A stretch of DNA of 32,711 nt, taken from contig CAILUI010000158.1 in assembly GCA_903837355.1 (NCBI GenBank), positions 1 through 32,711 of the forward strand. Reading direction: 5' to 3'. Position 1 is the first letter of the stretch, and each line of letters starts with the position of its first letter. The DNA is from an uncultured Victivallales bacterium. Lineage in GTDB: Bacteria > Verrucomicrobiota > Lentisphaeria > Oligosphaerales > JAFGRS01. Shown piece by piece: positions 23,600 to 32,711 of this stretch. The position numbers and the translations under genes were made by a program. Under the pieces are notes generated by a model. It worked only from the letters and a program-made list of their open reading frames with translations. It was not told the origin of the DNA and ran no database searches.

Positions 23600-24715
23600 T
23601 CACCTGGCCAGGCGCTGGTGGATCGTGCCGAACTGCTCCAGGGCGGTCGCGAGGTCGTCCATGATCTCCCGGGCCAGGACGTCGGGCTCGGGCAGGTCGG
23701 CGCTGTCCTCCAGACTCTTGTCCTTCAGCCAGAAGAGGTCGAGGCTGCACTTGTCGCGCCGGGCCAGGTCCTCGTAGTCGAAGGCCCGCCAGCGCCCCGC
23801 GGGCGTCTGCTCGGTCCAGGTCGAGACGCGCTCATGCCGGTTCGCCGGCCGGTAACACGCCACGAACTCATCCAGGTCGGCGCGCTTAAGCGGGTTGGTC
23901 TTGAGGGTGAAATGCCGGTTGGTGCGCAGGTCGTAGACCCACAGGCGGGTGGTCCACGGCGTCTCCTGGGCCGGCTTGGCGTCGAAAAAGAGTACGTTCG
24001 CCTTCACGCCCTGGGCGTAGAAGATCCCGGTCGGCAGCCGCAGCAGCGTATGCACGTCGAACTGCCGGAGCAGATTGCGCCGCACCGTCTCGCCGGCGCC
24101 GCCCTCGAAGAGCACGTTGTCGGGCACCACGATGGCGCAGCGGCCGTGCATCTTGAGCAGCGTCTTGACGTGCTGCAGGAAGTTGAGCTGCTTGTTCTTG
24201 GTCGCCACCCAGAAGTCCTGCCGCTCGTAGGCGTGCTCGTCCTTCTCCAGATCGCCTTCCTCGTTGACGATCGAGATGCTGCTCTTCTTGCCGAAGGGCG
24301 GATTGGTCAGGACCATGGAGAAGCGCTCGCCGGGATCGCCGGCCAGGCTGTCGGCGCCGGAGTGCACCGGGCACGGGTCGGCGTTGATCCCGTGCAGGTA
24401 GAGGTTCATGATGCACAGGCGCGCCGTGGCCGGCACGAGCTCCCAACCGTGCACGAAGCCCTGGCGCAGGTGCCGCTTCTCGTCCGGGTCCAGCGTCCGG
24501 CCGTGGTGCCGGAGCACGGCCTCGTGCGCCGCCAGCAGGAAACCGCCCGTGCCGCATGCCGGATCGACGTGTTCCATGCCGATGAACGGAGTGTCCCCGG
24601 CGGATGCTGGAGACATGCGTTCACGCTTGGGCACGATGGCGGCCGCCAAGTGCGTCTTCACCCACCCATCGGGCAGGCTTTCGGCGGGCGTTGGCTTGTC
24701 GAGTTTGTCGGTCAT
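23600..24715 (-). pseudogene. Chimeric HsdS-HsdM remnant of a type I restriction-modification system
   Basis: An open frame of 371 codons that joins two genes. Residues 1 to about 48 (LPDGWVKTHLAAAIVPKRERMSP..TPFIGMEHV) are the start of an HsdS specificity subunit. From about residue 50 the sequence is the catalytic part of an HsdM N6-adenine methyltransferase: motif I DPACGTGGF, motif IV TNPPFGKKSSI, then the ordinary HsdM continuation through VVPDNVLFEGG to the C-terminus. The rest of HsdS and the HsdM N-terminal helical domain are absent. The frame is intact across the join (near 24565-24571). A deletion in an hsdS-hsdM array, or an assembly join, would explain it. Independent activity is doubtful without HsdS and the HsdM N-domain. 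Confidence 0.8.
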
Positions 24716-24728
24716 CGGTTCGGTGGTT

Positions 24729-24812
24729 GAGCAACCCCGTCAGGGTTGGATCGGTCTCCCATGCCAGCCCCAGGCCGCTGGCCTGGGCTACGGTGATGCA
24801 GCGCTTCAGCGC
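24729..24812. repeat. Composite family B repeat
   Basis: Three stem-loops in series: AACCC-CGTCA-GGGTT (24733-24747), CCCAGGCC-GCT-GGCCTGGG (24769-24787) and GCGC-TTCA-GCGC (24801-24812). It sits just upstream of the HsdS-HsdM chimera, within the 253-bp gap to the DUF3800 gene; that gap holds no other recognisable gene. Confidence 0.55.
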
Positions 24813-24968
24813 GAAATCCGCACACGGTTGACACACGTCCAGGGCGGGCTATTGTAGGAGTCGAGCGGTAAGTCCGTTGCGGAGCGTCCGCGGTGTTCCC
24901 GTCCATCGGGCGGCCACAGCCGAGGCACCCAAACTCCGCAGGGCACGCTCCTTTTTTTTCCCCCAGAT

Positions 24969-25616
24969 TCAGAGAAATAACTCCTCGAGCAGCACCTTCT
25001 GCCGATAGCAGTCAAACCATGCGTTGTCCCGTCGCTCGTACTTGTTGAAGACGCCCCAGGCAAACAGGTCCGCGAGCTGAAGGCCGGGCCAGTTGCGGGA
25101 GTCCCCATGGATGAAATGCAGTGGCACATCCGGCGGTACCCGGCCTTTGAGCTGACGCTCGACGTAGGTGTTGAAGTCCTCGATCTGGCGACGGCCCTTG
25201 CTCTTGTCGATGACGAGCTGGACCCCTGAGTCCGCCTTCTCAAACGGTACGTGGTCAATGACGAGACGGGCAACGTAGTTGTAGACTCGGTCCTTGTCAG
25301 CCGCCAGCTTGGCGTACACCCTCTGTTTGTTCAGCGTCAGGCAGTAGACCCCGAATGTCTTGTCGGCGACTTGCTTCCATACATACTGCTTGATGGCCAG
25401 CGTGGTTGACGTCGCCTTCAGTTCGTCGACCATGCGGTTCCGCTTCCCCGGTGGGTTCAACTTGTGCCGGAGCGTTCGTTTGACGGCAGTACGGAAAGCC
25501 ACATCCGTTTCTCTGTGACTGGTGGCCAGGATGCAAACCGTAAAGAACTTGGAGGGTTTCGTGTTCACGAAATCGAACCCAAGGTCCCCGCTCTCATCGA
25601 GATACAGCCACCACAT
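24969..25616 (-). CDS. DUF3800 domain protein
   Basis: A 215-residue protein with the DUF3800 signature: WLYLDESGDLGF at the N-terminus, an acidic VIDKSKGRRQIEDFN segment in the middle and GLQLADLFAWGVFNKYE near the end. The conserved acidic residues suggest an RNase-H-like fold with a metal site, and family members are common in defence and mobile islands, but no activity is established here. ATG 25616 is chosen because the family begins at this point; its RBS is poor and the open frame continues to 25769. The gene is noticeably less GC-rich than its neighbours and sits between the hsdR and hsdS/M remnants, which suggests later acquisition. Confidence 0.78.
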   Translation of the reverse strand: MWWLYLDESGDLGFDFVNTKPSKFFTVCILATSHRETDVAFRTAVKRTLRHKLNPPGKRNRMVDELKATSTTLAIKQYVWKQVADKTFGVYCLTLNKQRVYAKLAADKDRVYNYVARLVIDHVPFEKADSGVQLVIDKSKGRRQIEDFNTYVERQLKGRVPPDVPLHFIHGDSRNWPGLQLADLFAWGVFNKYERRDNAWFDCYRQKVLLEELFL

Positions 25617-25796
25617 CAACAGACGAGTCCCCAGAGAATGACCCCACCGGAGGCCCTGCTCGCAAGGCTGATCCAGTGGGGAACAATTACCATTGACAAT
25701 ATGGCGATCATAGTTAGCTTTGCGTTCCTTACGGACCGCAATCCACTGCGGCTGATACCGCCGAAGCACTGCCTGTTCCTGTTTCTCTGCTTGCCT

Positions 25797-27216
25797 TTAC
25801 GCGGCCAGGCCCCGGTTCAGTTCGTCGAGCACCGCCGAGAGCTCTGCGCCAAACACTTCGTGGGCCTTGCCGAGGCCGCCGAGTTGGGAGAAGGGGGCGA
25901 ACTCGAAGTCGTCGGGCTCGATGCGCAGGCTGGTGGCGACGTGGTCCTTGATGACGTCGAGCCAGCGGCGCTGTTCGGGGGTGAAGCTGCCGCCGGCTTG
26001 TTCCTTCTCTTGCAGCCACGCGGCGAAGCGCTGCTCGACGTCGACGGCCACCGGCAGCAGGGCGGCCTCGGGGTGGAGGGCGTGCCGGACCAGGGCCACG
26101 AGATCGACCAGGGCTCTGCCGCCGTGGGTCTTGACGCGCTCCGGTTCGGCCAATTCGAAGGCCTTCCACAGGTTCTCGGTATAGGGGGCGTCGTGAGGCC
26201 GACGATGAAGGCGTCGAAGTACTCCAGCACCTGGCGCCAGAGATTGTAGATCGAGCGGTGGCATTCGTCGACCACGATGACGTCGAAGGCCTCGATGGGG
26301 ATGCGCGGGTTGTAGACCACGGGCAGCGACTCGGAGACCAGGGGCGAGGGTTCGGCTTCGAACAGCGACGGATCTTCGTTGTCCTCCGGATACTCCTCCT
26401 CGCCCTTGAGCATGGAGTAGAGCCGCTGGATGGTGGTGATGCAGACTTTGGCGGCGGGGTCGATGGTGTTGCGGGTCAGACGCTGGACCGGGAACTCCTC
26501 GGTGAAGGCGTAGTTGGTGTAGGGACTGGTGTAGCGCTGGAACTCGTTCAGGGCCTGCTTGCCCAGGGTGTTGCGGTCCACCAGGAAGAGGATGCGCCGT
26601 GCCTTGGCGAAGGTGATCAGCCGGTAGCAGAACGAGCAGGCGGTGTAGGTCTTGCCGGAGCCGGTGGCCATCTGGATGAGGGCGCGCGGCCGGCCGGCGG
26701 CCAGCGAGGCCCCCAGGTTGTGGATGGCCTCGACCTGGACCCGCCACAGTCCCGCCTCGTTCAGCACGGGCAGATGGCGCAGGCCGTCGCGAAGCTGGGC
26801 TTTTCCCTCTTCCGCCAACCGGATCAGCTCCTCGGGACGGTGGAAGCGAAAGACGCCGCGGCTGCAGGGCGCCGGGTCGAGGCCATTGGTGAACTGGGTC
26901 TCGGTGCCGGTAGTCTCGTAGGCAAAGGGCAAGGGCAGGACATAGTGCGGGATCTGTTCGGCGACGCCGAGGGTGTACTTGGCGGACTGGATCTCGACGC
27001 CCGTGAGCGTGTGGCCCTCGGGCTTGGCCTCGATGACGCCGACCGCCTTGCCGGCAACGTAAAGCAGGTAGTCGGCGAAGCCGGTTCTCAGGGGAAACAG
27101 CGGACGGCGACCCCGAGGCCGGCCGAGAGGTTCATTCGGGCATGATCCTGGACCAGCCAGCCGCACTGCTCGAGCTGGCGGTCGATCTCCCGTCTGGCCT
27201 TCTCTTCCGGGGTCAT
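25797..27216 (-). pseudogene. hsdR: HsdR, type I restriction endonuclease subunit, frameshifted and internally deleted
   Basis: Three reading-frame pieces belong to one gene. It begins at ATG 27216 (MTPEEKARREIDRQLEQCGW) with AGAGG at 6 nt. At the G4 run 27091-27094 one base appears lost, since adding one restores FPLRTGFADYLLYV. The next frame holds the nuclease core (FADYLL...VIEAKPEG), Walker A MATGSGKT and the DECH box, to FDAFIVGLT. Near 26186-26197 the sequence jumps in another frame to YTENLWKAFELAEPERV and runs to the natural C-terminus. Everything between, which should include the second RecA-like domain and later helicase motifs, is missing. About 470 codons remain where relatives have roughly 800. 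It cannot make a working translocase. Confidence 0.85.
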
Positions 27217-27477
27217 CCGTGTCCTCTTCCTTCCCCGAGCCCGCCGGCGCCGTACCGCACCCGTATTCCCCAATATGGGCTCAGGCCAGGGCTTGGCAAT
27301 GGGGCGGGGGTCAAGGCCGTGTCGGTGGCCTTGCTCGGAGCGGGAGGGCGCCGCTCCCATGGGCCGCCCGTGGGTCCACGGGCGGTGGCCGCGAGCCGCG
27401 GCCGGTCCAGCGAAGCAGCTCTTGCCAGTTGCGGAAGCTCAACCAGACCTTCACTTCATGCGGCCTGCACGCAACGC
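27217..27477. other. Gap between nrpR and hsdR
   Basis: About 260 bp with no gene recognised. It should contain the end of the nrpR transcript and the promoter of hsdR. The only structured element is the hairpin at 27364-27385, listed separately. Confidence 0.45.
27364..27385 (-). terminator. Hairpin after nrpR, possible transcript end
   Basis: CCGCCCGTGG and CCACGGGCGG form perfect 10-bp arms separated by 2 nt, about 93 nt past the nrpR stop. No T-run follows on the minus strand, so a Rho-independent terminator is not proven; it may be one more repeat. Confidence 0.3.
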
Positions 27478-28485
27478 TCAGCGGCGCATGGCTTTCAGGC
27501 GCTGGGGCAGGTCTTCGTAGCTGAACAGGCGGGTAAACTCGAGCAGGCCCGAGAGGGCGCGCGACTGGCTGCTGAAGCCGCGCTCGTGGATCACGGAGAT
27601 GGGGTTGAGGCCACCGACGACGATGGCGCCGGCGCGCCCTTCGCTGACCGGGATGTCGAGCACCGGGCGCCCGCCCTGGCCGATCTCCATAAAGGCGCCC
27701 AGGCCGATCTCGGTCAGGCGCTCGGCCAGTGAGACCACCATCTCGCGACTGCCGGAGGGCACCTCGCGGAAGCTGGCACCGATGCGGCCACAGCCGAGCC
27801 GGATGGCCCCCAGGTAGTCCGTCATGCCGCTGCGGATGAAGATCTCCAGCGGGTCGATGCTGGTGCCCTCGTAGTCGATGATTTCGACGAACCGCTCCGG
27901 CAGGGAATCGCGCACCTGCAGCAGTCCGCCGAAGCGCGAGCGGGTTGGAATGCCGTGCTTGAGCAGGACGCCATTGAGGGTGATCGAGCAGACCGTGCAG
28001 AAGCCGACCTTGCCCGCGGGAATCGTGCTTTCACCGATGGTTTCGCCCGGCGCCAACAGGCAGACGCGCGTGCCCATGGCGAAGCCCTTGGCAAAGACCT
28101 CGCAGACGTCCTCGATACACGTCAGCAGGTCAGCGGGTGAGACCAGCGACGAGTTCACCACCACGCGACCGGAGCGGGTGGGCAGATCGAAGTCCATGGC
28201 GTAGGTCATCTGGTCGATCTTGGCCGAGAGGAAGCCGACGCGCCGCCAGAGCTGCGAGGTCCGCAGGTCCTCGGCACCGGCCTCGGTGAGCAGACTGCCG
28301 CGCTTGCCGAGCTGCTGGATCAGGCCCCGCTCCTCCATGTCGTTCAGGTAGAGCCGGACACTGCGCTCACTGAGATCATAACCCGCGGCAGCGAGGGCGG
28401 CGGCAATCTTGACGGCGCTCTGCGGCTGTGACTCGTTCTTCAACGCTTTGAGGATAGCCAGGTAGTTGGCGCCCTTACGGTCCAT
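27478..28485 (-). CDS. nrpR: NrpR-like nitrogen repressor
   Basis: A 335-residue regulator. Residues 1-75 are a winged helix (YLAILKALKNESQPQSAVKIAAAL..LSERSVRLYLNDMEERGLI). Residues about 80-325 form one NrpR (DUF128) effector domain, recognisable by GFCTVCSITLNGVLLKHGIPTRSRFGGLLQ and VGGLNPISVIHERG. In methanogens NrpR represses nif and glnA operons and lets go when 2-oxoglutarate accumulates; Methanococcus NrpR carries two such domains, this protein one. ATG 28485 follows a G-rich stretch at about 5 nt. It lies 22 nt after nfnB and ends the gdhA-nfnA-nfnB-nrpR cluster, so control of those genes, including itself, is a reasonable inference. Confidence 0.85.
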   Translation of the reverse strand: MDRKGANYLAILKALKNESQPQSAVKIAAALAAAGYDLSERSVRLYLNDMEERGLIQQLGKRGSLLTEAGAEDLRTSQLWRRVGFLSAKIDQMTYAMDFDLPTRSGRVVVNSSLVSPADLLTCIEDVCEVFAKGFAMGTRVCLLAPGETIGESTIPAGKVGFCTVCSITLNGVLLKHGIPTRSRFGGLLQVRDSLPERFVEIIDYEGTSIDPLEIFIRSGMTDYLGAIRLGCGRIGASFREVPSGSREMVVSLAERLTEIGLGAFMEIGQGGRPVLDIPVSEGRAGAIVVGGLNPISVIHERGFSSQSRALSGLLEFTRLFSYEDLPQRLKAMRR

Positions 28486-28507
28486 TCCGGCCCCCCATTC
28501 CACGCGA

Positions 28508-29998
28508 TCAGGTTTGCGCCGCCAGCAGGCGGTTGATGGACGCAGCGGCACGCCGCCCCTGCCCCATGGCGAGGATCACGGTTGCCGCGCCGAGCACGAT
28601 GTCGCCACCGGCGTAGACCCGGTCCATGGAGGTCTTGCCGTCCTCGTCGACGAGGATATTGCCCCACTTACTAAGCTTCAGGTCGGGCGCCGTGGAGGTC
28701 AGCAGCGGATTGGAGCCGTTGCCGATGGCCACGATGACGCAGTCGACGTCCAGGCGGAACTCGCTGCCCTTGATGGGAACCGGGCGCCGCCGGCCGCTAT
28801 CGTCGGGTTCGCCGAGCTCGTACTTCAAGCACTCGATGGCGGTGACGCAGCCATGGTCGTCGCCAAAGATCCGGGTGGGGTTCTGCAGCAGCCGGAACTC
28901 GACCCCCTCCTCCTTGGCGTGGCCCACCTCCTCAACACGCGCCGGCATCTCCGCCTCGGTACGGCGGTAAATGATGCTGACGTGCTCGGCCCCGAGGCGC
29001 AGGGCGGTGCGCGCCGAGTCCATGGCGACGTTGCCGCCGCCAATGACCGCGACGTGCTTGGCCGGCCGCAGCGGCGTCCCGGCGTCCTTGAGGTAGGCCT
29101 TCATCAGGTTCACCCGGGTGAGGTACTCGTTGGCGGAGAGCACGCCGACGAACTCCTCGCCGGGGATGCCCATGAACTTCGGCAGGCCGGCACCGGTCCC
29201 GATGAAGATGGCGTCGTAGCCGTCCTGGTCGAGCAGATCCTGCAGGCGCCGCGTGCGGCCGACGACGAAGTTCGGGCGAATCTCGACGCCCATCGCGCTC
29301 AGCGTGTCGATCTCGTTCTGCACGATCGCCTTGGGCAGACGGAACTCGGGAATGCCGTAGATCATGACGCCGCCCGGCTTATGGAAGGCCTCGAGGACGG
29401 TGACGGCGTGCCCTTCACGGCGCACGTCGGCGGCGACGACCAGGCTGGCAGGGCCGCTGCCGACGACAGCCACGCGGCGACCGCTGTCGGGCTTCACCGC
29501 AGGCGGCTGGATGCCCTGCGCCCGTTCCCAATCGGCCACAAAGCGTTCCAGGCGGCCGATCGAGACGGCCTGGGTGGGGTCCTTGAGGGCCTTACCGAGG
29601 GTACAGGGCTCCTGGCACTGCGACTCCTGCGGGCAGACGCGGCCGCAGATGGCCGGCAGCAGGCTATCCTGTTTGATCAGCGCGATGGCCTGGCGGAAAT
29701 CGCCGGCGGCGATCGCGCCGACGAAGCCCGCGATGTTGAGGCGAACGGGGCAGCCCTCAACGCAGGGCTGGTTCCGACACTGCAGACAGCGCATGGCCTC
29801 GACGCGGGCCTGCGCCTCGCCGTAGCCCAGGGCGACCTCACTGAAGTTGTGGCGGCGTTCGGCGGGATCCTGTTCCGGCATCGGCTGCGGCGGGATGGCC
29901 ATGCGCGCCTTGGGCGCCAGGCGGCCTTCCTTCGCGGTGAGTTCCTGGAGGAGCTGGTCCGCCTGGGTGCGCAGGGTGTCGGGATGAGTGTGGCTCAT
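28508..29998 (-). CDS. nfnB: NfnB-type NADPH oxidoreductase subunit (glutamate-synthase small-subunit family)
   Basis: A 496-residue iron-sulfur flavoprotein. Two N-terminal cysteine sets bind two [4Fe-4S] clusters: Cys71, 74, 79, 83 (CLQCRNQPCVEGCP) and Cys118, 122, 128, 132. FAD binds at VAVVGSGPASL (176-186), NADP(H) at VIGGGNVAMD (318-327), and YAGGDIVLGAATVILAMGQGR closes the FAD site. The length and the N-terminal clusters fit NfnB/SudA and also the GltD small subunit of glutamate synthase. Pairing with an NfnA-like partner, and no large GltB in view, favours NfnB, which bifurcates electrons between ferredoxin, NAD and NADP. Its ATG overlaps the nfnA stop (ATGA), so translation is coupled. 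Confidence 0.87.
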   Translation of the reverse strand: MSHTHPDTLRTQADQLLQELTAKEGRLAPKARMAIPPQPMPEQDPAERRHNFSEVALGYGEAQARVEAMRCLQCRNQPCVEGCPVRLNIAGFVGAIAAGDFRQAIALIKQDSLLPAICGRVCPQESQCQEPCTLGKALKDPTQAVSIGRLERFVADWERAQGIQPPAVKPDSGRRVAVVGSGPASLVVAADVRREGHAVTVLEAFHKPGGVMIYGIPEFRLPKAIVQNEIDTLSAMGVEIRPNFVVGRTRRLQDLLDQDGYDAIFIGTGAGLPKFMGIPGEEFVGVLSANEYLTRVNLMKAYLKDAGTPLRPAKHVAVIGGGNVAMDSARTALRLGAEHVSIIYRRTEAEMPARVEEVGHAKEEGVEFRLLQNPTRIFGDDHGCVTAIECLKYELGEPDDSGRRRPVPIKGSEFRLDVDCVIVAIGNGSNPLLTSTAPDLKLSKWGNILVDEDGKTSMDRVYAGGDIVLGAATVILAMGQGRRAAASINRLLAAQT

Positions 29999-30861
29999 AC
30001 GGCACCCGCCTTCCCGGCGGTCAGGGCGCGCGCCGCCTGCTCGAGGTGGCAGTGATCGTGAGCGACGTTCTCGATCTGCTTGTAGGCCCCCAGCCGCAGC
30101 ATCATGTTCGCGAAGTCGACCTGATGGCCGTCGAACTCCGGGCCATCGACGCAGACGAAGCGCGCCTGCCCACCGACCATGACGCGGCAGCCGCCGCACA
30201 TGCCGGTACCATCCACCATGATGGTGTTCAGAGACACCATGGTGTGAATCCCGAAGGGACGCGTAGTCTCGGCGCAGAACTTCATCATGATGGGCGGGCC
30301 GATCGCCACCACCTCGTTCGGCGGCGGCGACTCCTGACAGAGCTCCTTGAGCGGCTGCGTGACCAGGGCCTTGCGGCCGGCAGAGCCGTCATCCGTGACC
30401 ACGATCAGGCGGTCCGCGATCGCCGCCATCTCGTCCTGCAGGATAAGCAGATCCTTGGTCCGCGCGCCGGTGATCACGGTCAGGCGGTTGCCGGCCGCCT
30501 TCATGGCCTGGGCGATCGGGTACATGGGCGCCACGCCGATGCCACCGCCGACACAGACCACGTGCCCGACCTGGCGGACGTCCGTAGGCTGCCCCAAGGG
30601 GCCAACCAGATTCTCCAGGAACTGCCCAGGCTCAAGTTCCGCCAACAGGTGCGTCCCTTTGCCCACCGTCTGAAAGATCAGCGCGATCCAGCCGGCGCTG
30701 GCATCGGCGTCGGCGATGGTCAACGGAATCCGTTCGCTCAACTCGCCACGCTGGACGATGACGAACTGGCCCGCCCGGCGTTCCCGCGCGATCTCCGGCG
30801 CGGCCACGCGCAGACGGAACACGTCGGCCGAAAGCTGCTCTTTGGACAGAATGCGGTTCAT
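29995..30861 (-). CDS. nfnA: NfnA-type ferredoxin:NADP oxidoreductase alpha subunit
   Basis: A 288-residue FNR-fold protein. The FAD motif is RIPLTIAD (44-51); the nucleotide-binding strand is CVGGGIGVAPMYPIA (103-117). The C-terminal [2Fe-2S] loop reads VDGTGMCGGCRV...FVCVDGPEFDG, with Asp217, Cys222, Cys225 and Cys237; one Asp plus three Cys is the ligand set known for NfnA. With NfnB it forms the NADH-dependent reduced ferredoxin:NADP+ oxidoreductase. PyrK-like and SudB proteins are the close alternatives. ATG 30861 is preferred to ATG 30870 because AGGAG lies 10 nt before the first and only 1 nt before the second. It is translationally coupled to nfnB. Confidence 0.87.
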   Translation of the reverse strand: MNRILSKEQLSADVFRLRVAAPEIARERRAGQFVIVQRGELSERIPLTIADADASAGWIALIFQTVGKGTHLLAELEPGQFLENLVGPLGQPTDVRQVGHVVCVGGGIGVAPMYPIAQAMKAAGNRLTVITGARTKDLLILQDEMAAIADRLIVVTDDGSAGRKALVTQPLKELCQESPPPNEVVAIGPPIMMKFCAETTRPFGIHTMVSLNTIMVDGTGMCGGCRVMVGGQARFVCVDGPEFDGHQVDFANMMLRLGAYKQIENVAHDHCHLEQAARALTAGKAGAV

Positions 30862-30923
30862 CCGCGTCATGCTCCTGACGGCCCGGAGGATGCGGTCCTG
30901 CCGCCTGCTGGGGGGACGAACAT

Positions 30924-30950
30924 GCCGGACGGGACCAGGTCCCGCCCGGC
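30924..30950. other. Hairpin between gdhA and nfnA
   Basis: GCCGGACGGGACC and GGTCCCGCCCGGC pair over 13 positions with one A-C mismatch and a single unpaired base at the centre, so the tip must open in RNA. It lies in the 145-nt gap between gdhA and nfnA. It has no T-run on the minus strand. It could reduce read-through, protect the gdhA message or be a repeat. Confidence 0.4.
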
Positions 30951-31006
30951 ACGTAATGCATCCCATGGAGCTGGCGCCGGTTCTCGGCGCCCGGCGGATC
31001 AGCCCA

Positions 31007-32442
<1,436 letters not shown>

Positions 32443-32451
32443 AATCTGTAA

Positions 32452-32478
32452 GTTATACGCAGACAACGGGGGGTGCAA
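32452..32478 (-). promoter_or_regulatory. Candidate gdhA promoter
   Basis: On the minus strand TTGCAC (32478-32473) and TATAAC (32457-32452) are separated by 15 nt, shorter than the usual 17. The local AT content is higher than in the surroundings. This gives a leader of about 100 nt before the gdhA ATG. Confidence 0.4.
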
Positions 32479-32533
32479 GAGGTTGGGGATGGTTTTTTTG
32501 GACCTGTGCAATAAGGGTGGGCCGAGGTATTCA

Positions 32534-32577
32534 GCCCCAAAGGGGCGCTCTATACCAGCCCAGGGCATCGCCCTGGG
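32534..32577. repeat. Family B repeat pair
   Basis: GCCCC-AAA-GGGGC (32534-32546) followed by CCCAGGGC-ATC-GCCCTGGG with one shared base (32559-32577). The second stem matches the other family B hairpins with altered but paired inner bases. Confidence 0.55.
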
Positions 32578-32650
32578 TACCCGTTCACACCACAGATTAA
32601 GCCCTCCTGTGAAACTCGACCTCAGTCGCGCGGGGGGCTCTGAGGTAGTG

Positions 32651-32695
32651 GCGGGTGCCCCCACCCGCCAGCCGCGTGAGGGCACGCGGCAGTAC
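32651..32695 (+). repeat. Family A double-hairpin repeat, partial
   Basis: GCGGGTG-CCCC-CACCCGC followed by GCCGCGTG-AGGG-CACGCGGC and AGTAC. It has the last two hairpins of the 77-bp family A unit, with changed loops. The unit runs close to the window end, and 32578-32650 holds no gene. Confidence 0.6.
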
Positions 32696-32711
32696 TCCCA
32701 AGCAGAGTTTC

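Noticed and set aside
20444..24730. A 1428-codon open frame on the plus strand
   Set aside because: It is antisense to the GH50-like gene and the HsdS-HsdM chimera and out of frame with the phosphoesterase. Its translation is Arg/Gly/Ala-rich with no recognisable domain. Long stop-free antisense frames are expected at this GC content.
24712..24906. A 64-codon minus-strand frame between the DUF3800 gene and the chimera
   Set aside because: It runs through the composite family B hairpins and has no similarity that I recognise.
24940..24975. T8 run as a terminator for a plus-strand gene
   Set aside because: No plus-strand gene ends nearby and no stem precedes the run. On the minus strand, where the DUF3800 gene ends, it is an A-run.
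27080..27110. Programmed frameshifting in hsdR
   Set aside because: The slip is at a plain G/C homopolymer without a slippery heptamer or pseudoknot that I can see, and the gene has a second, larger defect. Mutation or sequencing error is simpler.

Overview
This is a GC-rich bacterial stretch (roughly two thirds G+C by eye), probably from the PVC group or a relative. Lentisphaerota or Planctomycetota seems most likely, but this is inferred from gene content and no rRNA is present. Pointers are two type II pseudopilins with the [20 protein letters not shown] leader (one with an H-X9-DG tail), a PEP-CTERM exported protein, several Gfo/Idh/MocA dehydrogenases, a GH50-like agarase-type glycosidase, an alkaline-phosphatase/TPR/sulfotransferase fusion, and many hairpin-rich intergenic repeats. 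The mix fits a heterotroph feeding on sulfated or complex polysaccharides.

Layout. 1-1448: a tandem pair of pseudopilin genes (minus); the distal copy is cut short. 1492-3715: an aldo/keto reductase (plus) and a membrane acyltransferase (minus) whose stop codons overlap. 3716-8357: a Gfo/Idh oxidoreductase, a large esterase-like alpha/beta hydrolase with a degenerate second domain, and a cyclic-nucleotide-gated K+ channel (all plus). 8374-12507: an exported beta-helix protein (minus) divergent from a Gfo/Idh plus zinc-alcohol-dehydrogenase operon (plus). 12514-14306: hisF, hisH and a small membrane-anchored protein (minus), divergent from an M42-type aminopeptidase (plus). 15702-18509: the phosphatase-TPR-sulfotransferase fusion (minus). 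18510-22712: a PEP-CTERM protein and a GH50-like glycosidase (minus) among repeats; two 77-bp inverted repeats flank the glycosidase. 22713-23585: a lipoprotein phosphoesterase resembling ADP-ribose/CDP-alcohol diphosphatase.

23600-27216 holds a wrecked type I restriction-modification locus on the minus strand. hsdR has a one-base frameshift and a large internal deletion. A lower-GC DUF3800 gene follows, then a chimera joining the first ~48 residues of HsdS to the catalytic part of HsdM. This is either a decaying defence island or an assembly collapse.

27478-32344 is the most coherent system: gdhA, nfnA, nfnB and nrpR, all minus strand. NADP-type glutamate dehydrogenase is followed by the two subunits of an NfnAB-type NADH-dependent ferredoxin:NADP+ oxidoreductase (possible NADPH source) and by an NrpR-like repressor, a nitrogen regulator best known from methanogens. 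A perfect 9-4-9 palindrome lies where transcription of gdhA should start and is a good operator candidate.

Three families of intergenic hairpin repeats (called A, B and C here) recur across the window. Several copies show compensatory base changes in their stems. No tRNA, rRNA, CRISPR array, transposase or replication origin was seen.
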